NCBI GenBank assembly: GCA_028564705.1
Contig: JAPXFQ010002822.1
Span: 186,001 to 250,000 of the forward strand
DNA length: 64,000 bases
DNA from: Apricaphanius iberus
Lineage: Eukaryota; Chordata; Actinopteri; Cyprinodontiformes; Aphaniidae
Direction: 5' to 3'
The stretch's first letter is position 1. Every line of letters starts with the position of its first letter. The translations under genes were made by a program, and so were the position numbers. The notes below the pieces were generated by a model. That model was given only the letters and a program-made list of their open reading frames with translations. It was not told where the DNA came from and did no database searches. Below are positions 12,281 through 22,780 of the stretch, piece by piece.

Positions 12281-13333
12281 ATGAATTCCTCATCTGTGAA
12301 TTTCAACATGTCAGGCAGTTTGACTTACAGGGACTCGCCCAGCGCTGCTGTGGCCAAAAATGTGATCATCTTGGCTCTTGGTATCACCATCAACTACATC
12401 AATGGAACACTGATTCACACCTTCAGGAAACACCAAGTCAGCCATTGACTTCCTTGATTATGAGTTATCTTTGTCCGTTATTGATTGAACTTAAAATACC
12501 GTTTTCCTCTCTTTCAGATATTTTACATGAATCCTCGTTACATCCTGTTCATCCATCTGGTGGTGAACGATATGATCCAGCTGACCACATCAATCAGCTT
12601 GTTTGTTTTCAGTTATGTCTTCCATAAAATTAACGCCTCCTTCTGTTGCCTCATTATTGCTTTTGCTGTTTTCACCACCCTCAACACTCCGTTAAATTTA
12701 GCTCTGATGGCGGTGGAGTGCTACATCGCTGTTTGTTTCCCACTGCGACACGCTGAACTCTGCACTATCAGACGAACGTATTTTCTCATTGGCTGTATTT
12801 GGGTTTTAAGTGCAATGTCAGTTTTACCAGATATCTTTATTACTCTTGCAACAGAGCATCTACGGTTGTTTCACACTACAATATTTTGTCAAAGAGACAC
12901 TCTATTCCGACATCCAATAATCATACAAAAGAGAGATGTGTCTTATATAATATTTTTATCTGCCGTTTGGCTTACACTTTTCTTGATCTATTTCAGGATT
13001 TTTTTTACTGCTCAAGCTGCTAACCAATCTGAAAGAAAGGCAAAAAAGGCCAGAAGTACTATTTTGCTTCATGGCTTTCAGCTACTGTTGTGCATGCTAA
13101 CGTATGTAGCTCCCCTGTCAAGAACATTTCAGATGTTCCTATCTCCTGTGTATTATGTCCAAGTACTTTTTGTTTGGTACATATTGATCCAGATTCTGCC
13201 CAGATTGGTGAGTCCTATTGTGTATGGGCTAAGAGATAATACATTTAAACTGTATTTGCGAAGGTACGTTCTGTGCACCATCAGATCAGCGAACAAACTC
13301 CATCCATCAGTCAAGTTTTTTGTGTTGGTGTAG
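12281..13333 (+). CDS. odorant receptor 131-2-like, OR-B (2 coding exons)
   Basis: Predicted 323-residue odorant GPCR. Exon 1 (12281-12436) codes 52 residues, starting MNSSSVNFNMS with two glycosylation sequons, then TM1 with INYINGTLIHTFRKHQ. The intron (12437-12517) is only 81 bp, phase 0, with gtcagc donor and ctttcag acceptor. It contains an in-frame TGA, so it must be removed. Exon 2 (12518-13333) begins IFYMNPRYILFIHLVVND. TM3 ends VECYIAVC (Cys120 where Arg is usual), TM6 has KKARSTILLHGF, and TM7 has PRLVSPIVYGLRDN. A fish SINE begins about 55 bp after the stop and carries the nearest AATAAA (13535-13540). A 119-residue ORF over exon 1 in another frame is a shadow. Confidence 0.9.
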
Positions 13334-13386
13334 ATACACTATATTTTAGCATTTTAAAACTTTTTTTCTATTCTCAGCATAACATT

Positions 13387-13583
13387 AGGGTGTTGGGCAC
13401 AGGGGTAGAGAAGGTGTCGCATATACTGAGGCTAAATTCCTTGACAAGGCTGTCCCAGTTCAAATCCCGACCTTGGAACCTTTGCCTTATGTTTTCCCCC
13501 CTTCCCTCTCACATTTCATACTGAGCAACTATCAAATAAAGGCCACTACAGCCAACACGTTAAAAAAATCTTTGAAAAACAAC
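13387..13583 (+). mobile_element. tRNA-derived SINE
   Basis: The start has the shape of a tRNA-like head with a B-box-like gttcaaatcccgacc at 13459-13473. It is followed by a pyrimidine-rich body and the tail caaataaaggccactacagcc running into an A-rich end. This head-body-tail is a well-known teleost SINE layout. It sits directly 3' of OR-B in the same orientation. Confidence 0.7.
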
Positions 13584-14517
13584 TTGCAAGCATAATAAAA
13601 ATCTTAGTACTCTTGAAATCTAAAGTTATAATTCAAAAGTGAAATATGTTTACTTTGTTTTTTTTCCTAATTTCTCTTGAGGAGCTGAAAGATAAGGCAA
13701 GTGAATTTCAATGGCAGAACCCATGATAAAAACTGTGACTTTCAGTAAGTCTTGACTATTTAACTTTGGGTCAAAAGCTTTTGGTGCAATGTTTTTGCTG
13801 TTTATTAAATTTTACTTCTTATTGACTTCTGTTATTGGAAACCTGTCACCTATTTACATGTGTTTGATAATCTATGAGATGTAAATTACATATGTGTTAA
13901 CATTGAAATTCTGAGGAGCATGTATTTTGTAAAAAAAAAAATGGGTATTTTATGTTTAAATAGAACACAGGAATTTTCTATGGTTTAGTATAGTTCTTAG
14001 ACATAAAAAACATGAAAAATAGATTGCTTTCATTTTATACTGATTACTATTAAGATTCTATTCTTAAAGTCCTGCTTTTGCTGCTTTTGGTGCTTAGATG
14101 TCATAAGCTACATTACTGAACTCGATTCAGGCAATTATAACAAAGCAAGTAAAAAGTATGATTCTTGTTCTTTAATAAATGAAAGTCTGTTAAATAAAAA
14201 ATCAAGTCATTGGTATTTATTTTGTGAATCAGATTCTTACTGTCAATGGAGAAAATAGTGGTAGCAAAAGATGTACACTTGTAGCACTTTTGACTGTAGT
14301 GTAAGACTACAGTGAACGGGATCACATTAAAAGTGTCTCTCATTTCTGAAAGACATCACTGGACTTTATGTACTAAAACATGGGCCATGGGAAATGTGCA
14401 GTGCAGTCTGTGGCAATGTATTTTGGCTACTGTTGGTACACTTGAGTACTAATTTATACAAAAAATATACAACATTTATGCTATTCTATATACAGAAAGC
14501 TGGAAAGGTTTACAAGA
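13584..14517. other. intergenic, AT-rich
   Basis: No gene or clear repeat between the SINE and the non-coding block at 14518. Small ORFs here have no recognisable content. Confidence 0.4.
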
Positions 14518-14610
14518 CAAAGCATTTTCTCTTAATTCTCAATATACTTTTCTGTTATCATTGCTGCCATCAAACCAGTGCATCAAAAGCCAGGATCTAT
14601 GCCGTAGCCG
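14518..14610 (+). promoter_or_regulatory. duplicated non-coding block, copy 2 (upstream of OR-C)
   Basis: Partner of 10721-10818, with the identical 14-mer cattgctgccatca and flanking similarity over about 95 bp. It lies 1.6 kb before the OR-C TATA-like box. A weaker third match may exist at 52286-52350 upstream of OR-G (catcacag ... acatcatagcctt). Confidence 0.45.
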
Positions 14611-14830
14611 AGAATAATATTATGTAAAGCACAGGCTGATATCGATAATTTATAGATAACCATCACAAATTTTTTTTTTTTATATTTTAAGTGCCTCCTT
14701 GGTTATTTGGTTCCTCAATCAATTAACTAATTTGAACTATGAATTATATTAAGTCATTTTTCGCTTTAATGCTTTAAAAAAAATCATAACCAAGTTTGTA
14801 AGACACAGAAACAAATTGAGAGACATATAT

Positions 14831-14955
14831 ATATCCATCCATCCATTTTCTGAACCGCTTAATCCTCCAGGTGTCCCGGAGGGGCTGGTGCCTATCTCCA
14901 GCTGTCAACGGGCGAGAGGCGCGGTACACCCTGGACAGGTCGCCAGTCCATCACA

Positions 14956-14957
<2 letters not shown>
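14831..14957 (+). repeat. 'tccatccat...gaaccgctta' fish repeat, copy 1
   Basis: Contains the standard blocks of this teleost repeat: tccatccatccattttctg, ctatctccagctgtcaac, gggcgagaggcgcggtacac and ccagtccatcacag. It then passes straight into a (TA)n tract at 14958-15029. It is truncated compared with the full family, which continues another 100-200 bp. Confidence 0.75.

Positions 14958-15029
<72 letters not shown>
14958..15029. repeat. (TA)n microsatellite
   Basis: Unbroken TA dinucleotides between the fish repeat and a MITE. The Ile-Tyr repeats in ORFs here are artefacts of this tract. Confidence 0.97.
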
Positions 15030-15030
<1 letters not shown>

Positions 15031-15032
<2 letters not shown>

Positions 15033-15890
15033 GGATGTTAGATATTGGCTTTTCTACCGATATCCGATATGAACCGATACTGATATGTGGGGACCCTCCC
15101 TCATAAAAAACAAAAACTACTAAACCCTTTTAGGTAATCACAATGAAATATCTTGTATCATGCATACTTGAGTCTTAAAAATGTATAAAATGTAATAAGT
15201 ACTAGAATTTTAGTTAGACAATTGAAAAAGGTGCCATTTTTTTGTTGTCTTCAAAAGTAGCTGGAACATTTTCTCACACAGAGAATACTGACCAATGCCC
15301 ACCACTCAGGACAAATTTCTTATTTTAGAAAATTTAAACAACATTATACCTTTATAGCATTGAGGTAAAGTGGAAACAACTGAAACAAGAATAAAAAATA
15401 AAAAACCAGCAAACAGTTAAGCAGGGCCAATAATTAACCTACTTTGGGTATTACAATCTTAAAAATAAAGTGGGCTTAAACACTGCATTTAATTTAGCTC
15501 TACATGTAACTGGCCAGTGGCCATTAATACAATAGAACAACAACATTGACTTAATTAGCCATCAAATGTGCAAATTAAAACAGTGTCACAAAGAGGAAAC
15601 AGTGACAGAATAGAGCCCAGTAAACAAAATTCAGTCCTTTGTTAAAGTTATCTTAAATTGAAAGTTGTCTCAAACAAATAATATCTCAAAAACTAAACCT
15701 CAAATCTGTCATATTATTACATTATGAGAGAGAAAAGAAGTAGCTGAAGAGTTTGATATATAATATGTGTATGGTGTGAAAAACTTATCTCATTGAAAAA
15801 ATAAAAACCCATACGGATAATTTCCGATATTACATTTTAATGCCAATATCGGCCGATAATAACTTTAGGCCCATAATATCGGACATCCCT
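15031..15890. mobile_element. MITE-like DNA transposon (hAT-like ends)
   Basis: Ends are inverted repeats: left agggatgttagatattgg, right ggacatccct preceded by ccataatatc. Both ends carry multiple 'ccgatat' motifs, the pattern of non-autonomous hAT-type elements common in fish. About 860 bp with no transposase. It is inserted in TA-rich DNA between two copies of the tccatccat repeat. Confidence 0.7.
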
Positions 15891-15899
15891 AACATATAA

Positions 15900-16041
15900 A
15901 TATATATATATATCCATCCATCCATCCATCCATCTTCTTAACCGCTTATCCAATTCAGGGTCATGGGGCAGCTGGAGCCTATCCCAGCAATTATCAGGCG
16001 TTAGGCAGGGTACACTCTGAACAGGACGCCAGCCTGTTGCA

Positions 16042-16077
<36 letters not shown>
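15900..16077 (+). repeat. tccatccat fish repeat, copy 2, with flanking (TA)n
   Basis: A TA tract at 15899-15912 is followed by a related, more diverged variant (cttaaccgcttatccaattc, ctggagcctatcccagcaat, gcagggtacactctgaacag), then another TA tract to 16077. Confidence 0.7.
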
Positions 16078-16081
<4 letters not shown>

Positions 16082-16227
16082 ACGAAATAACAATTAATCT
16101 AAGCTTTGGACAAGCACACTGACTTCTATCCTCATCCTGAGATGCAATACAGTAACATCTACGCAACATGCAAACAGGAGAGCACTAAAATACACCCCCG
16201 CAGACACACATTAGAAACTCAACTATG

Positions 16228-16327
16228 TTTTTATTCCCATGACTTTTCTGCATGTAACTATATATTAGGATAGATCAAGTAGACCTGACACATCCTCTGC
16301 AGCATAACCCTGTATGACCGTCACTAG
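16228..16327 (+). promoter_or_regulatory. putative promoter and non-coding first exon of OR-C
   Basis: A TATA-like box TATATATTA at 16259-16267 is preceded by tattcccatgacttttctgc and followed by ccctgtatgaccgtcactag, which ends at a donor-like gtgagt (exon end 16327). The same block precedes OR-D with the same 68-bp distance from TATA start to exon end. A matching acceptor (ttcttcacag, ending 16938) lies 46 bp before the OR-C ATG. The tattcccatga stretch resembles a half-site for Olf/EBF factors, which drive many olfactory genes, but this is only suggestive. Confidence 0.6.
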
Positions 16328-16984
16328 GTGAGTGTCTGCACACTGTACTGTACTCCTGTTAATGTTTTAAGTTATAATAATTACTTCGTATCCATTTAAA
16401 TCTCTGTTAAGAAAAAAAGTGATAGAAAAAATATTGTGATAGTGATTAACTGAATTTCTGTTTTACTTCATTTGAAAAAATAGGGTCTGAAATAAATCGA
16501 TTAATTTAATAAATGTTTTGTTGCATTAATAGAGAAAATATTTACTGATCAAAAGAGATAATTAAAATTTCACAGCTTGATCCATGCAATGAAAGGCAAC
16601 TTTATATGTATAGCACACGTACAACAAAAAGGCAATTCAAGATGTTATACATGACTGGGAGAAGAAATAAAAGTTAATAGCGCTTGACTATCAACTTTGA
16701 TGATTAGTGAAAACATGGATTTGCTTAAAACGATGACCTGGATATTTATTAGTGAGCATTACAGAAATAAAATTAGCTGCTAAGCAATATCTCATTAATT
16801 TATGAGTGGTTGTATTCTGTTTAATAACATAAATAATAATAAATATTGAAACCTCACAGTTTAGATTTGATGTTTCTGACTTTGCTAAGAAATATTTTTT
16901 TTTCAGTTTTAACATACTTGTTTAACATTTCTTCACAGTTTGGCACACTATGTCAGATGACTCATAAGCCCTCTAAATACTGGT

Positions 16985-18971
16985 ATGAATACCACTACAT
17001 CTGTCAAGCGGGACCAGCTGTACATAGCAATCTTAAAGAATGTGGTCACTGTTGTCCTCTCGCTTGCCATAATCTACATTAATGGGACTCTGGTTCATAC
17101 ATTCAGAAAACATCAGGTATCAGTGTTGTACATTTTAAAAATGTATAATTGTCTTTTTTCCAGATCCGGGAATCCAGATCCATTTTTCCCTTTGTTGTTA
17201 AAGTTAAATATGAAATGAAACTCTATGACTCTGATTGCCTCAGTCCAATTTTAAAGATGTCACTTTTATCTGTTTTCTTTGCTGTTTAAAAGTGACTCAT
17301 GTAAAGAAATAAGAGTGGAATCAGGAATGAACCAAATTGAAAATTTATGGTGTCCAGTATCTGCCTTCTTTTCATTTAACTTCCATTTAAGATGGGGAAT
17401 TAGGCTCAGACTGGGTTGTTTTTTTCAAACCATGACACATTCTACTTGTAAAAATGTTCATATGCCACAAGTTTCAAAGAAATATAAGAATATGAATGTG
17501 ATTGGTGCCTTCTGTTTACTGAAAAGTATTTTTTATTGTTTTAGTTGTATATCTGTTTGGACTGACTGTACATTTTATGCTATAAAGTTTTATTACAAAG
17601 AAGTCATGGTAAAGAAAATCATGTGTGTGCATGTAGAGCTGAGAGACAACATTTAAGGTTTAAATTGTCTGAAATGTGTCTTACTCCAGCTGCTAAAATT
17701 ATGTAATGATAACATTTGCTGTTATGTAATTTTTCAGGGTCTGATTTTTACCCAACATTTTAATCTAAAAATACAATGCTTATTACTCTATAAATAATAA
17801 TTTACATGGCAATTGAGCAAGTACAACGATAATATTGTAAGTTTCTAGGATCAACTAATAAAGAGGATTAGTTTGTCTCAGTAATAATTGGTAAATTACC
17901 CCTTTAAAAAAATACAGATTGGTCTTTAGTGTAAAGTAAGAGGCTTCAGGGGAAAAAATTGATTGGATTATATGAATTGTCTTGTATCAGTAGAGAGGTT
18001 ACACAACACAGTCGAAGTGCTTATATTGATGAAGGTAGTGATATGCATAAAAAAAATTGTTTTAGCTTAAAAAAATCTAAACTTCAAGGTAGATTTGTTA
18101 CAATATAAAAATCTATCTTTCTATTCCATTTCCTAAAAGCTTTTGTCTTTCATTTCAGGTTTTCAACACAAACTCTCGTTACATCCTGTTCATCCACCTG
18201 GTAATCAACGATATCATCATGCTGGCATTGATGATCCTCCTCCAAGTCCTCAGTTACATTTTGTTCACACTCAACGTCTCATTTTGCATCATTATGTTAA
18301 TGATTGCTGTATCTACAAATCTAAACAACCCCTTGACACTTGCTGCCATGGCTTTAGAGTGTTACCTTGCTATTTGCTTCCCTCTCCGTCACCCTCAGAT
18401 CTGTACAGTCAGGAAAACGTACATTGTGATCGCTGTAATATGGTTCCTAAGTTTAATGACTATCCTACCGGATCTGTTTATAGTTATTGCCACAAGACCT
18501 GCAGAGTTCTTTCATTCCAGGATTTTTTGCTTGATGGCTAACGTTTTTAACAGTCCGATCCTTGCAAAGAAGAAAGATGTATCCAACATTTTGTTTCTGG
18601 TCATTGTTTGGCTCGTTCTTTTCTATACATACTTCAGGATTCTTTTTACCGCACAGGCTGCTTCAGCAAATGCAAAGAAAGCCAGGAACACTGTCCTACT
18701 TCATGGCTTCCAGCTGTTGTTGTGCATGTTAAGTTATATTCATAGTATATCAATAGAGGGGTTATCAAGATTGTTTCCAAATGACACTTTGGCGATCCGG
18801 TATGTAATTTCACTATTAATTCAGGTTCTGCCAAGGCTCATCAGTCCGATGGTGTATGGCATAAGGGACAAGATGTTCAGAGACTACCTTAAACAATACC
18901 TGCTACCTTTAAATTCGAACGTTCATCCAGAAAAGGTAAAAAGGGTTAATAAAAGGATGTTTTTATTTTAG
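16985..18971 (+). CDS. odorant receptor 131-2-like, OR-C (2 coding exons)
   Basis: Predicted 314-residue odorant GPCR. Exon 1 (16985-17116) gives a short N-terminus MNTTTSVKRD with one NTT sequon and TM1 ending HTFRKHQ. The intron (17117-18158, 1042 bp) is gtatca...tttcag, phase 0. Exon 2 (18159-18971) starts VFNTNSRYILFIHLVIND. TM3 ends LECYLAIC (Cys112 for Arg), followed by FPLRHPQICTVRKTY. TM6 has KKARNTVLLHGF, and TM7 has PRLISPMVYGIRDK. It differs from OR-D by one residue in exon 1 and about 19 in exon 2 before the tails diverge, so the pair is a recent duplication. A 5' non-coding exon and promoter are proposed at 16228-16327. A 132-residue ORF over exon 2 in another frame is a shadow. 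Confidence 0.92.
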
Positions 18972-19924
18972 GGTTTTTTTCAAGGTCCAGGATACTTTTT
19001 AATGGGTCATTCTTTATTCCTTTTATATTTTACTTCACCAAAAAATGCTACAAAAATGCCAGGTCCGTAAAAGCCTACCCCCACATAACAGCCATTATTA
19101 GGAGGTACTTTTTTTCGCTATCACTTCACAATATATTGACATATTCAACCATTTAAACAATCATTACAGGCGTAGGGATTTGGGTTTTTTCAGATGTACT
19201 TTAGGGAAAGGGTTACTACAAATACATCTTGCAATAATCTGTACAATTAGCTGCTAAATGATGCTGTTGTTACAGTTATGTATCTATCATTGGGGCTGTG
19301 ATTGCGGAGTTCTTAATTGCCATTGTTAGTTTTGTTCTATCTTGGGAGGGGGGGGGGGGTCTCTCACTCTGCCATCCTGCAGGTTTAAAAGGCAGAAAGG
19401 GGTGTTTTCTTTTTTTTTCCTTATTCCTCTTCCTCTCTATCTTAAACTGGGACTCGGCTCGGTGCATGCGGTAGCCCTTAGTCCGATTACTCCAAAAATC
19501 GCGATTTAGCTGTGAATGTAAACGTACTGAAGCTGCAAGCCACCATACATGGAGGTGAGTTTGAGAGACCACTGTTAGAAGACTTAACGTACCTAACTGA
19601 ATTCCAGCACAGCGTGGATGTGAACAAACGCATAAATGCCACATATTGAGCTGTATGTTTTCTTGAACCCATATAAGAGAGGCTATATCTACAATTCTGC
19701 AGGGTTCCTTCAAGTGGTCAGAGATTCCCTCATAATTTTTGTGTTTTCTGATAAGGGCTGCAGTTTTGAATAAAGTCCTTTGTTGTTCAACTGTAGTCCT
19801 GCTCAAGAGCTTTCTTCATTAACCATCTTCACATCAAACTCTTAAACCAGCTACAAATAATACACCACAGGCACATTAGGGGTTCAGTGTAATGAAATTC
19901 TGAAGGTGATAAAGGTTTAAGGGA
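18972..19924. other. intergenic after OR-C
   Basis: No gene recognised. The stretch 19340-19360 has a run of G residues, and 19276-19830 looks like an old repeat without a family I can name; the 176-residue minus ORF there has no recognisable domain. Confidence 0.35.
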
Positions 19925-20860
19925 AAATGGGTGTTACAGGAGAGTTTGTTTTTTTCAACCTAGACCTTATTTCTAGCATTTATTGTGTTCATTTACTTCC
20001 CAGACAAGTTTGGAGCCCTTTGGGAGATGTTTATATCCAGTCGCGATCTGCTTATATCCTAATAATGGGAGTTGTGGGGGCACAGCAAATAAGACATTAT
20101 CTTCCTCAAAACTCCTTCGTTTCACCTAGTTCAGAGCATGTTAGAGATGGGTTTTTTTTTTGTCATCCGGGGTTTTTACAGGTGTTTTCTCCAACCTATC
20201 CCAATTTACACAAACTGGGCAATTTCAGTGACATTGCAGCCGTCCACCATTGCAACTATATTCTGCGGAAAGGGAGCCTGTAGAAGCTGAACTTAGTCCA
20301 CTTAATCATTTTGTTTGTGCAATTTGGAAACACGCAAATGTAAACCATGTTGATGCTAGCAGTAGCAAGTTCTGTCTAACCAACCGCTTTCAAGCACAGA
20401 GTGAAAGCCAGCTCAGTCTACAACGGGATGCTACATGGCAGTGACGTAATTAAAATTGTGTGTTAACGTAGTTGGATTAAATGCCTTTAAAACGACCCGG
20501 AACATAACAATAAACCATCTCAGAGATGCTCCAAACTCACAGGGAAATAGCACTAGCGATTCATAACACAAATAGGTGAAATGAAGGAGTTTTATGGCGG
20601 ATAATGCCTAATTTAGAGGCAACACTTGCTGAGTCCAACAACTTCCATTATATGGATGGACGGCAATCGTACATGGATATAAATTTGTCCTGAAGGACTC
20701 CAAGTGGCACCAAACTTGTCTAGCTGAGTAAATGAACATAATGCATGACAGAAATAAGTTCCAGGTAAAATAGCCGTGTTTTCTTAAAGAGATTTCCACC
20801 CCTAAGTGAAATTTAGTCTTTTGCCATATTCTCCAAAGAGAAGTATGACAAAGCATTTTG
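19925..20860. mobile_element. foldback-like element with long imperfect inverted repeats
   Basis: The stretch 19960-20160 and the reverse complement of 20515-20770 align imperfectly. Shared pieces include tgttcatttac, agacaagtttgg, aaaactccttc, tttcaccta and gagatgg. A central 350 bp has no recognisable coding potential. The arrangement fits a decayed non-autonomous DNA transposon with long terminal inverted repeats. Family unknown. Confidence 0.6.
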
Positions 20861-22029
20861 TAACCATCGTCTAAATCCTAAGTGAATGGTAACTGCTAGT
20901 ATTTTGTGTGCAAAAGTCATAGAAACCGCTCAATGAAAATCTTAACTGTCCCTTGAGACCTCAATAATCATGTCAATTGCAAATGAAAAATAATAAGTAA
21001 CATGAAGTAATTACAGCAGCAGAATTAGGCTTGACACTACATTACAACAAAGCACTGCTGTAAGACCATGCTGCAAAGCGTAAAGACATGACACAGCGCC
21101 TCCAACAGCTACCTAAAAGTGATTTATTTTATAAAACCTGAAGTTTACAGTCATTAGGATGACATTTTTTAAATGTTATAAAGTAAACCTGGAGGTGACG
21201 ATGTCAGCCAGACTTCACAATTATAGTAATTCAAAGTAGTTCAGTGCTTTGGAAGGAAAGAGCCTCTACCTTTAACCAAGGATGGGGCTGAAGTCTTAAT
21301 AGGTGTTTCTTATATTTTCTTATGTAGCTTGGCCAGTCCTGTACATAAACCTGTCTCTGCAACACTCCAACTCTCTTGCACCTCTCTGCATATATGGCTT
21401 CTCTGTAAGCAGCTTCTACATCTGGCACTCCAATTTTAAGTCTTAATAACAAGTTCAATCAAGATACTTCAAGATACACTGCAGCTGGAGAGACCAAGGT
21501 GAAAGGCCTCTTTCACTAACATCTTATGATCTCTTAGTATGCCATATTCCCATGATGCACAAATATTCCTTTTACACCCAGAAGCAGCGAAGGAATTTAG
21601 AGTAATTAGAACATCATTTAAAACCTTTGACGACGCACATCATTCAGGATTAGTACAAAAAATGGATGGAATGTCTTATTCTTTGGAAGCAGTATCATCT
21701 TTCTGGTAGAATATTGCATTTTTTCTTCATAGTCCTCTGGTGTGAAATGCTCTTTGCAATTCAGATTAATGAATTTTAGTGTAGTAAGCTAGTAACACAA
21801 AACTGTTATGAAGTTACTCTGTGTTTGTCTGCGTCACTCCTCCCTTCCTGTCTGCGTCAGTCCAAGTCTCCTCATTTGTTTAACTGAAGTCACCTGCCTT
21901 CCATTGTCTCCTTAGTCTTCCCAGTGTTGTCCTGCCCTTTATATACCCCATCGTTTCTCACGCCCTTCGACAGTTCCTCCTCTATTCTACCCTTGTGTGG
22001 TTCCTTTGTCCTTGACCTGAGATACCAGA
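20861..22029. other. intergenic before LINE
   Basis: No gene seen. The pyrimidine-rich stretch 21830-22020 just before the LINE may belong to its 5' region or to a separate repeat. Confidence 0.35.
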
Positions 22030-22035
22030 GCAGGC

Positions 22036-22440
22036 AGAGGAAGACCTGGAAACCACCGTCCGACAGTTTATCCAACATCAGCTGAAACTGCCAAACGACA
22101 CGGTTAAAAACATAACTTTTCATCGGGTCCATCGGCTCGGAGGTAAGAAACCCAACAACACCCGCCCCAACCAATTGTTGCTAAATTTGAACACTTTAAA
22201 CAGAAAGAACACATCAAAGGACGTGGGAGAGAGCTGCGGGGGAAGAATTACAGCGTTAATGATCAATTTCCAAAAGAAATCCTGGACAGGAGACGCGTTT
22301 TATTTCCAATTAGGAAGAAACAAATTAATGAGGGCTGTGAGGCTACAGTTACTGTAGATAAACTGTATGTTAACGGTCAGCTGTTTAGGGACCCTCAGGT
22401 TACTCCTTGGCTTTATAAGTCATATTTAACAGAGTCTAGA
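22036..22440 (+). pseudogene. LINE ORF1 remnant
   Basis: Across shifting frames the C-terminal domain of an L1-type ORF1 RNA-binding protein is legible: TFHRVHRLGGKKPNN, AKFEHFKQKEHIK, GRELRGKNYSVNDQFPKEIL, RRRVLFPIRKK and VDKLYVNGQLFRDP. It has at least one frameshift and one stop, and the N-terminal coiled-coil part is missing. In intact elements this protein coats the element RNA. Confidence 0.7.
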
Positions 22441-22780
22441 TAGAAGTTGTTTTATCAGAGAACTATAGTTTAAGGCAACCACAGCTCAGCAGGTTGTTTA
22501 CATTTGTAAATGTGGGCGGGAGTAAGTCTGTGCACTGGGTTGACTGCTGTCTTTTTTCACATTTGTGTCACCAAATCTCTTCATCACTTTTCTTCCTTTG
22601 TCTTTCACACACACACACACTTTTTTCATAGCATATTTATGTTTCTCCATCATACTCTCATTCTTTACACACCTGTAATGGTATTTTATATCTCTCTCTT
22701 AATCTCTGCTTCTAATTTTTCAATAGGCAACTCCATGGACAAACCAAGACTACACCTATATTCATCCTTGGCGATAGTAA

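Noticed and set aside
14958..15029. ORFs coding Ile-Tyr repeats at (TA)n tracts (also 40593, 48321, 48606 and 50770)
   Set aside because: Any frame through TA repeats stays open; no gene structure or start context supports them.
18143..18541. 132-residue ORF over OR-C exon 2 (and equivalents at 37271 and 41734)
   Set aside because: Alternative-frame shadow; the TM-rich OR frame is the conserved one.
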